Below the pieces are notes generated by a model. That model saw nothing but the letters and a program-made list of their open reading frames with translations, was not told the DNA's origin and ran no database searches. 15,395 nucleotides of DNA, from the NCBI GenBank assembly GCA_005800405.1, contig SYFN01000266.1, forward strand, positions 1 through 15,395. The letters are read 5' to 3'. Position 1 is the first letter of the stretch, and each line of letters opens with the position of its first letter. The stretch is from Burkholderiales bacterium (GTDB taxonomy: Bacteria > Pseudomonadota > Gammaproteobacteria > Burkholderiales > Burkholderiaceae_D). A program made the position numbers and the translations under genes. Of the stretch, positions 8,114 to 14,869 are shown one piece after another.

Positions 8114-8571
8114 CAGAGATGAAAAATGAGTACAAGCACAATACCCGTGAGCGCAATAGATGCCCATAGGGCCAGCGTACGAGGCTGTTGCAGCATCCAC
8201 AACAGAATGCCGGTACGCGCCGGCTGGACTATGGGTCGCAGGCGAAATGAAGCCTTGACCCGAGGTCTTTGGGGTGATGAACGGCGTCGCTCCTGGCCGT
8301 TCCAGCGTGGCGGAGTTCGCACCGTGCGGCGCGCTTGCTCACGCGCCTCGGCCTTCGCGATCCATTCATCATGTTGTTTACGCTTGCCCGGATCAGACAA
8401 CATCTCATACGCGGTATTAATCAGTTGGATGGTTTGGGTGGCTTTCGGGTGACCACCGTGTCGATCTGGATGAAATTGCTGACACAGTGTCTTGTAGGCG
8501 GCCCGAATCACCTCGGGTGGTGCGTTGCGCGCCACCTTCAGATTATCGTAATGCGTATGAAGAGCGTTCAT
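8113..8571 (-). CDS. Tail-anchored J-domain protein (DnaJ-like, type III)
   Basis: This 152-residue protein has an N-terminal J-domain (about residues 5-70) with the essential HPD at residues 34-36, preceded by an AYKTLCQQF helix and followed by INTAYEMLSDPGKRKQHD. Such domains stimulate the ATPase of DnaK/Hsp70 and recruit it to a place or client. There is no Gly/Phe region, zinc finger or client-binding domain. A basic, Arg-rich linker (about residues 75-120) leads to a single hydrophobic helix at the very end (ALWASIALTGIVLVLIFHL). The protein is therefore probably tail-anchored in the inner membrane with the J-domain in the cytoplasm. The client is unknown. The gene is divergent from the MFS gene across a 313-base gap. 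Confidence 0.85.
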   Translation of the reverse strand: MNALHTHYDNLKVARNAPPEVIRAAYKTLCQQFHPDRHGGHPKATQTIQLINTAYEMLSDPGKRKQHDEWIAKAEAREQARRTVRTPPRWNGQERRRSSPQRPRVKASFRLRPIVQPARTGILLWMLQQPRTLALWASIALTGIVLVLIFHL

Positions 8572-8884
8572 GAACCACTCGAAAATCAGAATGAAAGAAG
8601 GCTAATTGAGAATCGCAAAATACCTTTGCGTCATCTCAATAAATTACTTCTTGTCCAATTTTCACCTGCGCCTGACGCTACCTGAACATCGTCGCCCCTC
8701 GGCATGAGCGCAAGCTGACCAAGCAGATTGGAGGATCTGTTGCATCGGCATCCCCGGGAAGATAGTGACCAGTAGTACCGCCGCCGCACATCGCTCTGTG
8801 ATCGAATTTCTCTTCTCGCAAGAAACTATTTCCATAAATCATGAACAAAGCTGAGTTCCCTGCTGCAATCACTTATACCTACTC
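8572..8884. other. Divergent intergenic region without a recognisable gene
   Basis: The 313 bases between the divergent J-domain and MFS genes should hold both promoters. The part near 8590-8660 is AT-rich, consistent with a promoter zone for the J-domain gene, but I cannot place a convincing -35/-10 pair. Short open frames here (for example 8678-8872 on the - strand) show no family resemblance or good ribosome site. No hairpin with a T-run is visible. Confidence 0.5.
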
Positions 8885-10087
8885 ATGCGACCTAATGCCT
8901 ACCTGCCATTCCCCGCCCTCGTCGCGTCACCAACCAGTCGCGCGCTGTCGCCAGCGCCGGCGCTTGCAGCACTCTTTGGGTGCTTTGGGCTCATCATGGG
9001 TTCCTGGGCTGGTCGCATACCCGCATTGCGCGATGCCTTGCAGCTGCCCGTTGGCGAACTTTCAATCGTGTTGTTATGCAGCGGGCTCGGGGCCGCGTTG
9101 TCGTCGGCATGGTCATCGGCTGGGCGGTCACGTTTGCTCCTGCCATTGCCAGGACAGATTAGTCAACGCACAAAACTCGGCATCGCAGGTTTGGCACTGC
9201 TCTCGTTGGTGCTCATGATTGGCCTGGCCCCCAACCTGCCGCTGCTGATGCTCACGGTTTTTCTCTTGGGCGCCAGCGCCAGTGCTTTTGATATTGGTAT
9301 GAATGCGGCCGCAGCGCGTGAGGAAAATCTGCAGGCGCGATCCCTGATGGCGCGGCTGCATGCCTGTGCCTGTGCTGGTGGTCTTGCTGGTGTCATGCTC
9401 GGCAGTGGCATGGCGTGGCTGCGGTACTCGCCAACACAGCATTTCAGCTTGCTGATACTGCCCTGCGCGCTACTGCTCTGGTTGGGTGTACGAGGACTGA
9501 GTACGGATAGCGTAAGCAATGCACCAGTCACCCAACAACCCTTGTTTATTCTGCCGCGCGGTGACATCGCCTTGCTGGGCACGCTGGGATTTTTGGCCGC
9601 GATGACCGAGGGCAGTATCGCCAACTGGAGTGGTGTTTTCATGACAGACCGGTTTGGCGCTTCCATAAGCCTTGCACCCCTGTCGCTGGCGGCCTTCTCC
9701 GCCATGATGCTGCTATCGCGCTGTCATGGCGATCGACTCAAGGCGGCCATGGGTGCCCGACGTCTGGTTTGTGGTGGCGCACTCGTCGCCGGTATCGGGA
9801 TTTATCTGGCTGTGTTTGCCAACGCAACCCCGACTGCAGTGACTGGCTTTGCCATCGCCGGACTGGGACTGGCGCTGGTATTTCCGTTTGTGTTCAGTGC
9901 GGCCGGTCAGCAAGGCGCGATGGCCATTACCGGGGTTGCCACCATGACGCATGCCGGCAGAATGATCGGGCCACCCTTACTGGGCGGTATTGCGCAATGG
10001 CTGGGACTGCAGGCAGCACTGGCCTTCACTGGACTGCTGAGCTTGCTGATCGCCGGCATAGGCATGCGAGTCCATCTACTGCGTTAG
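8885..10087 (+). CDS. Major facilitator superfamily transporter, YbjJ-like
   Basis: This 400-residue inner-membrane transporter has about twelve hydrophobic segments. The first, ALAALFGCFGLIMGSWAGRI, ends in the GSWAGRIP motif and is followed by VGELSIVLLCSGLGAAL, as in the YbjJ group of MFS proteins. Later segments (LGTLGFLAAMTEGSIANWSGVFM and the final GLQAALAFTGLLSLLIAGIG) are also typical, with an acidic-Trp element in the seventh helix. The substrate cannot be read from the sequence. The ATG at 8885 lacks an obvious ribosome site. The gene stands alone, divergent from the J-domain gene and ending seven bases before the convergent small gene, so any terminator must overlap coding sequence. 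Confidence 0.85.
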   Translation: MRPNAYLPFPALVASPTSRALSPAPALAALFGCFGLIMGSWAGRIPALRDALQLPVGELSIVLLCSGLGAALSSAWSSAGRSRLLLPLPGQISQRTKLGIAGLALLSLVLMIGLAPNLPLLMLTVFLLGASASAFDIGMNAAAAREENLQARSLMARLHACACAGGLAGVMLGSGMAWLRYSPTQHFSLLILPCALLLWLGVRGLSTDSVSNAPVTQQPLFILPRGDIALLGTLGFLAAMTEGSIANWSGVFMTDRFGASISLAPLSLAAFSAMMLLSRCHGDRLKAAMGARRLVCGGALVAGIGIYLAVFANATPTAVTGFAIAGLGLALVFPFVFSAAGQQGAMAITGVATMTHAGRMIGPPLLGGIAQWLGLQAALAFTGLLSLLIAGIGMRVHLLR

Positions 10088-10094
10088 GGATTCG

Positions 10095-10379
10095 TCAGGG
10101 AGTCGTTATCGACTTCAGCAACTTGAATCGAGTCATCCCGCTTTCAATAGCGGACGGATCGCTGGCAGGAAAGCTCAAATCAATCGCCTCATCAAGCAGG
10201 TCCTGTTGCTTTTCAACAAGATGATGCGATTGTAAATGCCGTTCAGTTATGTCCTGCGCCGATGCATCACACGCATTCACGTCTTTGGGTGTGACAGACC
10301 GCGAGGTATCCTCAAACGAAGATTGCGCATGCGGATCTTCTTTCCCTTTGTCGGTATCCAGGTTGGGCTGAGTAATCAT
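10095..10379 (-). CDS. Small acidic protein with SFPASDP motif, function unknown
   Basis: This is a 94-residue soluble protein without signal peptide or membrane segment. Its N-terminal two thirds are polar and low in complexity (many Asp, Ser, Gln and His), and the C-terminal part carries LLDEAIDLSFPASDPSA. I recognise that DEA-x(3)-SFPASDP pattern from many small uncharacterised proteobacterial proteins, but no function is established that I know of. The start at 10379 is chosen over one 11 codons upstream because AGGAG (10391-10387) lies seven bases before it. A strong hairpin occupies the leader immediately upstream. It lies 69 bases downstream of the hydroxyacid dehydrogenase gene on the same strand, so it could be cotranscribed. 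Confidence 0.7.
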   Translation of the reverse strand: MITQPNLDTDKGKEDPHAQSSFEDTSRSVTPKDVNACDASAQDITERHLQSHHLVEKQQDLLDEAIDLSFPASDPSAIESGMTRFKLLKSITTP

Positions 10380-10390
10380 GCTTTGACTCC

Positions 10391-10430
10391 TGCCTATCAT
10401 TGACTGCCTCAAAGGCAGAACTGATAGGTA
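10391..10430 (-). repeat. Nested inverted repeat / leader hairpin before the SFPASDP gene
   Basis: CCTATCA (10393-10399) pairs with TGATAGG (10422-10428). Inside it CTGCCT (10404-10409) pairs with AGGCAG (10413-10418) around a three-base loop. The two perfect stems are separated by a small internal loop. There is no T-run, so it is not a simple terminator. On the - strand it ends right against the AGGAG ribosome site (10391-10387) of the small protein gene. It could be an mRNA leader structure, a processing site after the dehydrogenase gene, or an operator. Confidence 0.6.
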
Positions 10431-10448
10431 TCGGATATCGGGTCAGCA

Positions 10449-11609
10449 CTAAAGTTCTCGCTTCCGTTCTTCAAAAAGTGCCGAACGATCCAGATCTGCA
10501 ACATCAGGCACGCCCAGCAGCGCCAGCGTGATGTCGATCTCTTTTTTCAACAGGGCGATCGCTTTTTCCACACCCGCTTGTCCGCCACTGGCCAATCCAT
10601 ACAAACCAGCGCGACCGATCAGACAGGCGTCAGCCCCCAGGGCCAGCGCTTTGACCACATCGCTGCCACGACGGATGCCACCGTCCATCAACACCTGCAT
10701 CTTGCCGTTGACGGCATCAACAATCGCCGGCAACGCGGCGGCTGCCGAAGGCACACCATCAAGCTGACGGCCACCATGGTTGGACACCATGACCGCATCT
10801 GCGCCATGTGACATCGCGCGCACTGCATCATCGGCGCGCAAAATACCTTTGACGGCAATACGCCCCTGCCAGCGCTGACGTAGCCACTCCAGGTCTTTCC
10901 AGTTCACCGACGCATCAAAGGACGCACTAATGTGCTGCGCCAGCGAGACCAGCTTTTGTGCTGGCGCTTCAGGATTATCGAGATTGCCGAACGTGAAGCG
11001 CGGACCACTGGCCAATCGCAGTAACCAGCCCAGCTTGCTCGCATAGTCGAAAATATTATCGAATCCTATGCGCGGCGGTACCGTAAAGCCATTGCGAATA
11101 TCACGCTCGCGCGGCCCCTGCAATGGCAGATCAACGGTAACTACCAGCACACGTGAACCGGCATCCCAGGCGCGCTGTATCAGCGCATCGGTCATACCTC
11201 GGTCCTTCTGGATATACAACTGAAACCAGAAATCCTTTCGACCGTGCCGGGCAAGTTGTTCGATGCTGCAATTGGAATTGGTCGACTGACAAAACCCGAC
11301 ACCAGCGGTCGCGGTCGCACGAGCGATGTGCAGGTCACCCTCGGGCCACAACAACCCCGCCAGACCGGTCGGGCCCAGGATCATGGGTGAGCTCAGCGAT
11401 TCGCCGAGTACCTCGACCGACTGCTTTCTCTGACTGACATCCACCATCACCCGTGGTGCAAAGCGCAGCCTCGCAAGGTCAGCCTCATTGTCACGCAGGG
11501 TGCGTTCATCATGCGCGCCGCCATCGATAAAACCGAAAACAGAGCGTGGAAGCTTGCGCCGCGCTATCTCTCGCAGACCGGCAATATTGACTGCCTTGGT
11601 GAAGTGCAT
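10449..11609 (-). CDS. FMN-dependent alpha-hydroxy-acid dehydrogenase (mandelate/L-lactate dehydrogenase family)
   Basis: This 386-residue TIM-barrel flavoenzyme is predicted to oxidise an L-2-hydroxy acid to the 2-oxo acid. The active-site His and Arg are H278 and R281 in SNHGGRQLDG. Tyr132 (QLY), Arg167 (GPRERD) and Lys254 (VKG) match substrate- and flavin-binding residues, and DGGIRRGSDVVKALALGA is the FMN phosphate region. Over its length it resembles Pseudomonas (S)-mandelate dehydrogenase (MdlB), including GPTGL.G.LWP.GDL and the long loop around residues 175-230 that in MdlB is a membrane-binding segment. The substrate-binding Tyr26 of MdlB is Phe here (F27 in VFGFIDGGA). L-lactate, mandelate or another hydroxyacid are possible substrates. 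It ends in TAG. Confidence 0.9.
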   Translation of the reverse strand: MHFTKAVNIAGLREIARRKLPRSVFGFIDGGAHDERTLRDNEADLARLRFAPRVMVDVSQRKQSVEVLGESLSSPMILGPTGLAGLLWPEGDLHIARATATAGVGFCQSTNSNCSIEQLARHGRKDFWFQLYIQKDRGMTDALIQRAWDAGSRVLVVTVDLPLQGPRERDIRNGFTVPPRIGFDNIFDYASKLGWLLRLASGPRFTFGNLDNPEAPAQKLVSLAQHISASFDASVNWKDLEWLRQRWQGRIAVKGILRADDAVRAMSHGADAVMVSNHGGRQLDGVPSAAAALPAIVDAVNGKMQVLMDGGIRRGSDVVKALALGADACLIGRAGLYGLASGGQAGVEKAIALLKKEIDITLALLGVPDVADLDRSALFEERKREL

Positions 11610-11628
11610 CTTGTCTGCCTACGTGAAT

Positions 11629-11634
11629 ATTATA
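11629..11634 (-). promoter_or_regulatory. Candidate -10 box for the hydroxyacid dehydrogenase gene
   Basis: On the - strand a perfect TATAAT lies 19 bases upstream of the ATG at 11609, which would give a leader of about a dozen bases with a weak AGGCAG ribosome site. I see no good -35 hexamer at 16-18 bases, so an activator may be needed or the match may be chance. Confidence 0.35.
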
Positions 11635-11694
11635 GTGCAGACATGATACCGAAGGATGCCGCTAGCCACCCAGAAACGGTCAGCCCGAGTACCC

Positions 11695-11721
11695 GTCGAA
11701 TTTCATTGACTCACATTCGAC
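11695..11721. repeat. Inverted repeat upstream of the hydroxyacid dehydrogenase gene
   Basis: GTCGAAT (11695-11701) and ATTCGAC (11715-11721) form a perfect 7-bp inverted repeat with a 13-base centre. The centre-to-centre distance of about two helical turns suits a dimeric regulator. It lies roughly 60 bases upstream of the candidate -10 box of the dehydrogenase gene and downstream of the broken YXWGXW gene, where it could instead be a non-T-run 3' hairpin. No regulator gene for the dehydrogenase is seen nearby. Confidence 0.35.
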
Positions 11722-11790
11722 ACCCATCGGGTCTTTTGCTACACCGACGCGCTGGCCCGGCATAAACCGCAGATTCATTCATCACCTGTT

Positions 11791-12183
11791 TCAGCAATGA
11801 CCTTTTTTCTGCTGCCCCGGAGGGCAGTGGTCTCCATCATGCCGGTGCCTCACCTTGCCACCGGAATGCCAACCCCCGCGATGCAATTCCCAACCTTGGG
11901 GTCCTTCCCGCTAAACAGGCTCGACGTAGACATACCCTGTTCTTTGTCTCTCCCAGCGACCGGATACCCACACATGCGTACCGCTCTGCTAATTCCAGTA
12001 ACCGAGGATCCATACATAACCCGCGCGAGGCGGCGGCATGGGTTCTTCACGCATGATGGGTGGCGGCGTACCGCCGGTGATGGTAATGCCCCAGCTGATG
12101 TTGGCATCGGCGAAAACCTGACCAGAGGCGAGAAGGAATGCGGCAGCAAGACAGCTGACGTATCGTAGAAAGCAGTTTTTCAA
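11791..12183 (-). pseudogene. YXWGXW-repeat secreted protein gene with two in-frame amber codons
   Basis: The frame from a TTG at 12183 to a TGA at 11791-11793 is 131 codons long and broken only by TAG at codon 65 (11989-11991) and codon 91 (11911-11913). The first part has a signal peptide (CLAAAFLLASGQVFA) and then PPPRAGYVWILGYWN. After the first TAG the same frame continues HVWVSGRWERQRTGYVYVEP, and after the second REGPQGWELHRGGWH and a C-terminal CPPGQQKKGHC. These are the spaced Trp/Gly/Tyr repeats of YXWGXW-family envelope proteins, found on both sides of each stop. The pattern suggests both stops sit at former Trp positions, one base away (TGG to TAG). A truncated 64-residue product is possible. 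It is downstream of the response regulator on the same strand. Confidence 0.75.
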
Positions 12184-12285
12184 GTTAGCAAATCTCGGAA
12201 TTCAAAAAATCATGTGATCAGAAATAACGGAGAACGAGGATGAAGCGAACTGAGGTCAAACCACCACGAAGCGAAAGCAGAGTGG

Positions 12286-12315
12286 GATATCTATCAAGGA
12301 CGATGATAGAGATAT
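12286..12315. repeat. Imperfect inverted repeat between the regulator and YXWGXW genes
   Basis: GATATCTATCA (12286-12296) faces TGATAGAGATAT (12304-12315), pairing over ten bases with a two-base bulge and a short loop. A smaller repeat, GATAC-TAA-GTATC, is at 12351-12363, just after the regulator gene. Neither has a T-run. They may be 3' hairpins of the two-component operon or binding sites upstream of the broken YXWGXW gene. The rest of the 193-base gap shows no gene. Confidence 0.4.
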
Positions 12316-12376
12316 GATCGAGGCCCGAGGCGTTAATGATGTATGCGCGAGATACTAAGTATCCAGCACGCATTGG

Positions 12377-13018
12377 CTACAACTCAATCAACCCATGCCG
12401 CACCGCGATCAGCGTGAGTTCAGCCTGGTTGGCAACGCCGAGTTTCTGCTTGACGTTGTAGAGATGGGTGCCGACGGTACGTGGGGAAATATTCAGAAGT
12501 TCAGCGATTTGATTGACGGATGAACCCTTGGCGAGCTGAATAAAGACGCCAAACTCTCGTTCCGAGAGCACTTCGATGGGGCTTTTTTCGCCGTTGAACT
12601 CTTCCAGCGCCATGCGCTGGGATAGATGGCTGTCGATATACATGCGACCTTCATTGACCTGCCGTATCGCATGAATCAACTCATCCGGTGCAGTACGCTT
12701 GGACAAATAACCGAGTGCGCCGGCCTTGAGCATGTAACGCACATAACTCGGATCTTCATGCGACGACAAGCCCAGCACGCGTGCATGCTTGTCGCGGGCC
12801 ACGATACGGCGGGTCGCCTCCACACCCATGGTTCCGCCGAGCGAAATATCCATCACGATCACATCAGGCTGGGTGCTTGATATTTGTTGATAAGCCGCCT
12901 CGGCCGACTCTGCCTCGACAACGACACGAATATCATCGGTCGCTTCGAGCAACATGCGAAACCCCATGCGTACGACTGCATGATCATCTACCAGCATGAC
13001 ATTGATTGTTTTTTTCAT
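12377..13018 (-). CDS. NarL/FixJ-family response regulator (MoxX-like)
   Basis: This 213-residue cytoplasmic transcription factor has a receiver domain (residues 4-120) with the acidic pocket D11-D12, phospho-acceptor D57 (VIVMDISLGG), switch Ser85 and conserved Lys107 (GYLSK). The LuxR-type helix-turn-helix (about 150-205) contains LSEREFGVFIQLAKG, NQIAELLNISPRTVGTHL and KLGV. Phosphorylation by the adjacent kinase should promote dimerisation and DNA binding. The ATG at 13018 overlaps the kinase TGA (ATGA), with GGAAAG upstream, so kinase and regulator are translationally coupled. The position opposite pqqA suggests control of PQQ- or alcohol-oxidation genes, as in MoxYX systems; this is inference. 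It ends in TAG. Confidence 0.9.
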   Translation of the reverse strand: MKKTINVMLVDDHAVVRMGFRMLLEATDDIRVVVEAESAEAAYQQISSTQPDVIVMDISLGGTMGVEATRRIVARDKHARVLGLSSHEDPSYVRYMLKAGALGYLSKRTAPDELIHAIRQVNEGRMYIDSHLSQRMALEEFNGEKSPIEVLSEREFGVFIQLAKGSSVNQIAELLNISPRTVGTHLYNVKQKLGVANQAELTLIAVRHGLIEL

Positions 13019-14451
13019 AAGCTGTGACTTTCCTTGATGGGAAGCGAGACGACCACTTCGAGTCCGCCTTCGGCTGCGGCCTGAAACACGATCTGACCAC
13101 CATGCGACTCCGCCCGTTCCTGCATGCCGCAGACACCATAATGGCCCTCACGCTTCACAGAGGCTGCGCCGCGCCCGTTATCGGATATGGCAAGCGTCAA
13201 TTGTCCTTCATTGCTCTGAATGCGAATGTGCGCCAGCGAGGCACCTGCATGACGCACAATGTTGGTAACCGCCTCTTGAATGATTCGGTAAGCGGATAAC
13301 TCGAGCGTGTCTTCCAATGGCGGGACCGTGCCAGTGACTTTGAGATCAAAACGGATGTCCGGATTGTTTTGCTGTGTCTCAGTCAGCAAATCACGCACTG
13401 CATCCACCAGGCCCATCCCTTCGAGCTTGATGGGGCGTAGCCGGGGAATCATTCGGTGCATGGCATCCGAGGTCAAACCCGCCGTATCAAAGAGCATCTT
13501 GGCATGTTGCTCGAGCGGACCGCCGACGACATCGGGACGCTGCATCAGCGATTTGGCAATACTGCGGATCGCGGTCAGCGACTGGCCCAACTCATCATGC
13601 AATTCAAGCGCCAAGGCCGCACGTTCTTCTTCGATGCGCGCATGCAGCTGCTTGGTAAATCCGCGCTGCGCATCGAGCCGAGCCTGCGCTTCAGCGCTGG
13701 CCTGCCGGACTTGAATATTGTCCTCGACCGCTTGTGCCATGCGATTGAAAGTGCGCCCCATTTGCCCCGCCTCCTTGCCCGGCAAAGGCGGCAAGCGTAC
13801 CTGATGGTCACCCCGCTCGATTTCACTCAAACCGCGCTCGATTTTTTCCAGTGGTGCGACCCACAGACCGATCAGCCAGAACAAGGCAATATCGGCCAGC
13901 ACAAACAAGATGAATTGCGCAAGCAATATGTCGCGAAGATTGTCCCAGCCATCGAGAATGGCACGCGTCGGGTTGGTCACAATCACCAGCCGCGCATCAT
14001 CAATTTCAATGACTCGCTTCATTTCCGATGGGGAGACCAGACTGGCATACCAATGCGGCGCGTCACGCCCGGCCTTGTACATGGAGGGCGGCGACTGGTA
14101 GCGCAAAACGCCGGCCTTGTCATAAAGGGAAATATCGTTAGCACGCACTCGGCCGGTCGCCTGCAAAAAGGCGATCAGTTCGTTCAGATCACGACGGGCG
14201 TAGGCGCTGCTCACTCGCGATAGCAACTGTGCAGCGATGCGACTCGACGCTTCCATCTCCTCGCGCACACTGTCGCGCGTGGAAGTGACCTCGACCCGAA
14301 TCAGGATCAGGAAAACCAGCAGCGTCAGTGCCAGAAAAATCAAATTGATCTTGAGCCTCAGGCTCACGCCGGGGCGGGATGCGGTGGCACTACCCACGGC
14401 AGTGGAGGCCCTGGTCTCGGCGGGGTTCATCATGATCATCTTCGGTTGCAT
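13015..14451 (-). CDS. Membrane sensor histidine kinase, LapD/MoxY N-terminal type with HisKA_3
   Basis: This 478-residue inner-membrane kinase has a first membrane helix at about 34-52 and a periplasmic sensor at about 53-173. The sensor contains YQSPPSMYKAGRDAPHWY, a pattern I associate with LapD/MoxY-type domains. A second helix lies at about 175-198, then HAMP (APLEKIERGLSEIERGD). The HisKA_3 dimerisation domain has phospho-acceptor His285 (ALELHDELGQS), and the HATPase domain shows EAVTNIVRHA, DNGRG and GHYGVCGM boxes. It should phosphorylate the overlapping response regulator. MoxY controls methanol dehydrogenase in Paracoccus; related kinases in other bacteria regulate quinoprotein alcohol oxidation. 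The start is uncertain among 14451, 14439, 14433 and 14430, as none has a clear ribosome site. It is divergent from pqqA. Confidence 0.9.
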   Translation of the reverse strand: MQPKMIMMNPAETRASTAVGSATASRPGVSLRLKINLIFLALTLLVFLILIRVEVTSTRDSVREEMEASSRIAAQLLSRVSSAYARRDLNELIAFLQATGRVRANDISLYDKAGVLRYQSPPSMYKAGRDAPHWYASLVSPSEMKRVIEIDDARLVIVTNPTRAILDGWDNLRDILLAQFILFVLADIALFWLIGLWVAPLEKIERGLSEIERGDHQVRLPPLPGKEAGQMGRTFNRMAQAVEDNIQVRQASAEAQARLDAQRGFTKQLHARIEEERAALALELHDELGQSLTAIRSIAKSLMQRPDVVGGPLEQHAKMLFDTAGLTSDAMHRMIPRLRPIKLEGMGLVDAVRDLLTETQQNNPDIRFDLKVTGTVPPLEDTLELSAYRIIQEAVTNIVRHAGASLAHIRIQSNEGQLTLAISDNGRGAASVKREGHYGVCGMQERAESHGGQIVFQAAAEGGLEVVVSLPIKESHSL

Positions 14452-14564
14452 TGCAACATGGCAGCCGGGCGCGTCTGTTGCGGCCTGTCTCTGCCACGCA
14501 TCATAGCAGTATGGGAATCCGGTCTGACGGGCTTTCCCAGGTCAGCATGGCGCCAACACGCTGT

Positions 14565-14629
14565 TCATGAAAATCATGAGCCCAATTTACGCGTTTCGCA
14601 GATGCATCCTGGCGGTGCTCAGTTCATGA
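14565..14629. promoter_or_regulatory. TCATGA repeats in the kinase-pqqA divergent control region
   Basis: The 236-base region between the sensor kinase and pqqA holds three copies of the palindrome TCATGA: 14565-14570, 14574-14579 and 14624-14629. The first two are separated by three bases and form TTCATGAAAATCATGAG. Copies one and three share the longer GTTCATGA. They are candidate operators for the divergently encoded regulator, but the motif is short and I cannot show enrichment. No confident -35/-10 pair for pqqA was found. Confidence 0.3.
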
Positions 14630-14687
14630 TCGCACCAGCTGGATGGGTTTTCTGTTCAGTAATTTCAAACCTAATTAGGAGATAATC

Positions 14688-14762
14688 ATGGCATGGACTA
14701 CACCTGCAGCGACTGATCTGCGTTTCGGCTTCGAAATCACGATGTACATCGCTAACCGTTAA
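14688..14762 (+). CDS. pqqA: PQQ precursor peptide PqqA
   Basis: This 24-residue peptide begins MAWTTPAATDLRFG and has the PqqA core F-E-I-T-M-Y near the C-terminus. Glu16 and Tyr20, spaced E-x3-Y, are the two residues joined to build pyrroloquinoline quinone: PqqE cross-links them with PqqD as chaperone, and later enzymes excise and oxidise the product. The ribosome site AGGAGA (14677-14682) lies five bases before the ATG. Stop is TAA. Unlike the usual order pqqABCDE, it is followed by a stem-loop, a terminator and a P450 gene, so pqqBCDE must be elsewhere if present. The divergent MoxYX-like pair probably controls it; this is inference. The peptide identity is highly secure for its size. 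Confidence 0.95.
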   Translation: MAWTTPAATDLRFGFEITMYIANR

Positions 14763-14773
14763 TTTCGGTTACC

Positions 14774-14802
14774 TGGCAGCCTGGTCTTCTGACTGGCTGC
14801 CA
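14774..14802 (+). repeat. Stem-loop just after pqqA
   Basis: TGGCAGCC (14774-14781) and GGCTGCCA (14795-14802) form a perfect 8-bp stem with a 13-base loop, starting 11 bases after the pqqA stop. There is no T-run. It may stabilise the short pqqA transcript against 3' exonucleases. Confidence 0.6.
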
Positions 14803-14822
14803 ACGCAATAGCAGTACCAAAG

Positions 14823-14844
14823 ACGACCTCCGGGTCGTTTTTTT
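14823..14844 (+). terminator. Rho-independent terminator of pqqA
   Basis: ACGACC (14823-14828), loop TCCG, GGTCGT (14833-14838), then six T. Flanking A and T bases can extend the stem outward. This is the strongest terminator in the window and isolates pqqA as a one-gene transcript from the P450 gene. Confidence 0.85.
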
Positions 14845-14869
14845 ACGCTCGTTCTCAATTTGGCAAGAT

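Noticed and set aside
8678..8872. 64-codon open frame in the divergent intergenic region
   Set aside because: It has no good ribosome site and no family resemblance, and lies where promoters are expected.
11791..12183. Genome-wide reassignment of UAG as a sense codon
   Set aside because: The MFS, hydroxyacid dehydrogenase and response regulator genes all end in TAG at the expected family length, so UAG works as a stop here.
13456..14223. 255-codon open frame on the + strand opposite the sensor kinase
   Set aside because: It is antisense to the HAMP and HisKA_3 regions, and its translation has no coherent hydrophobic or motif pattern.
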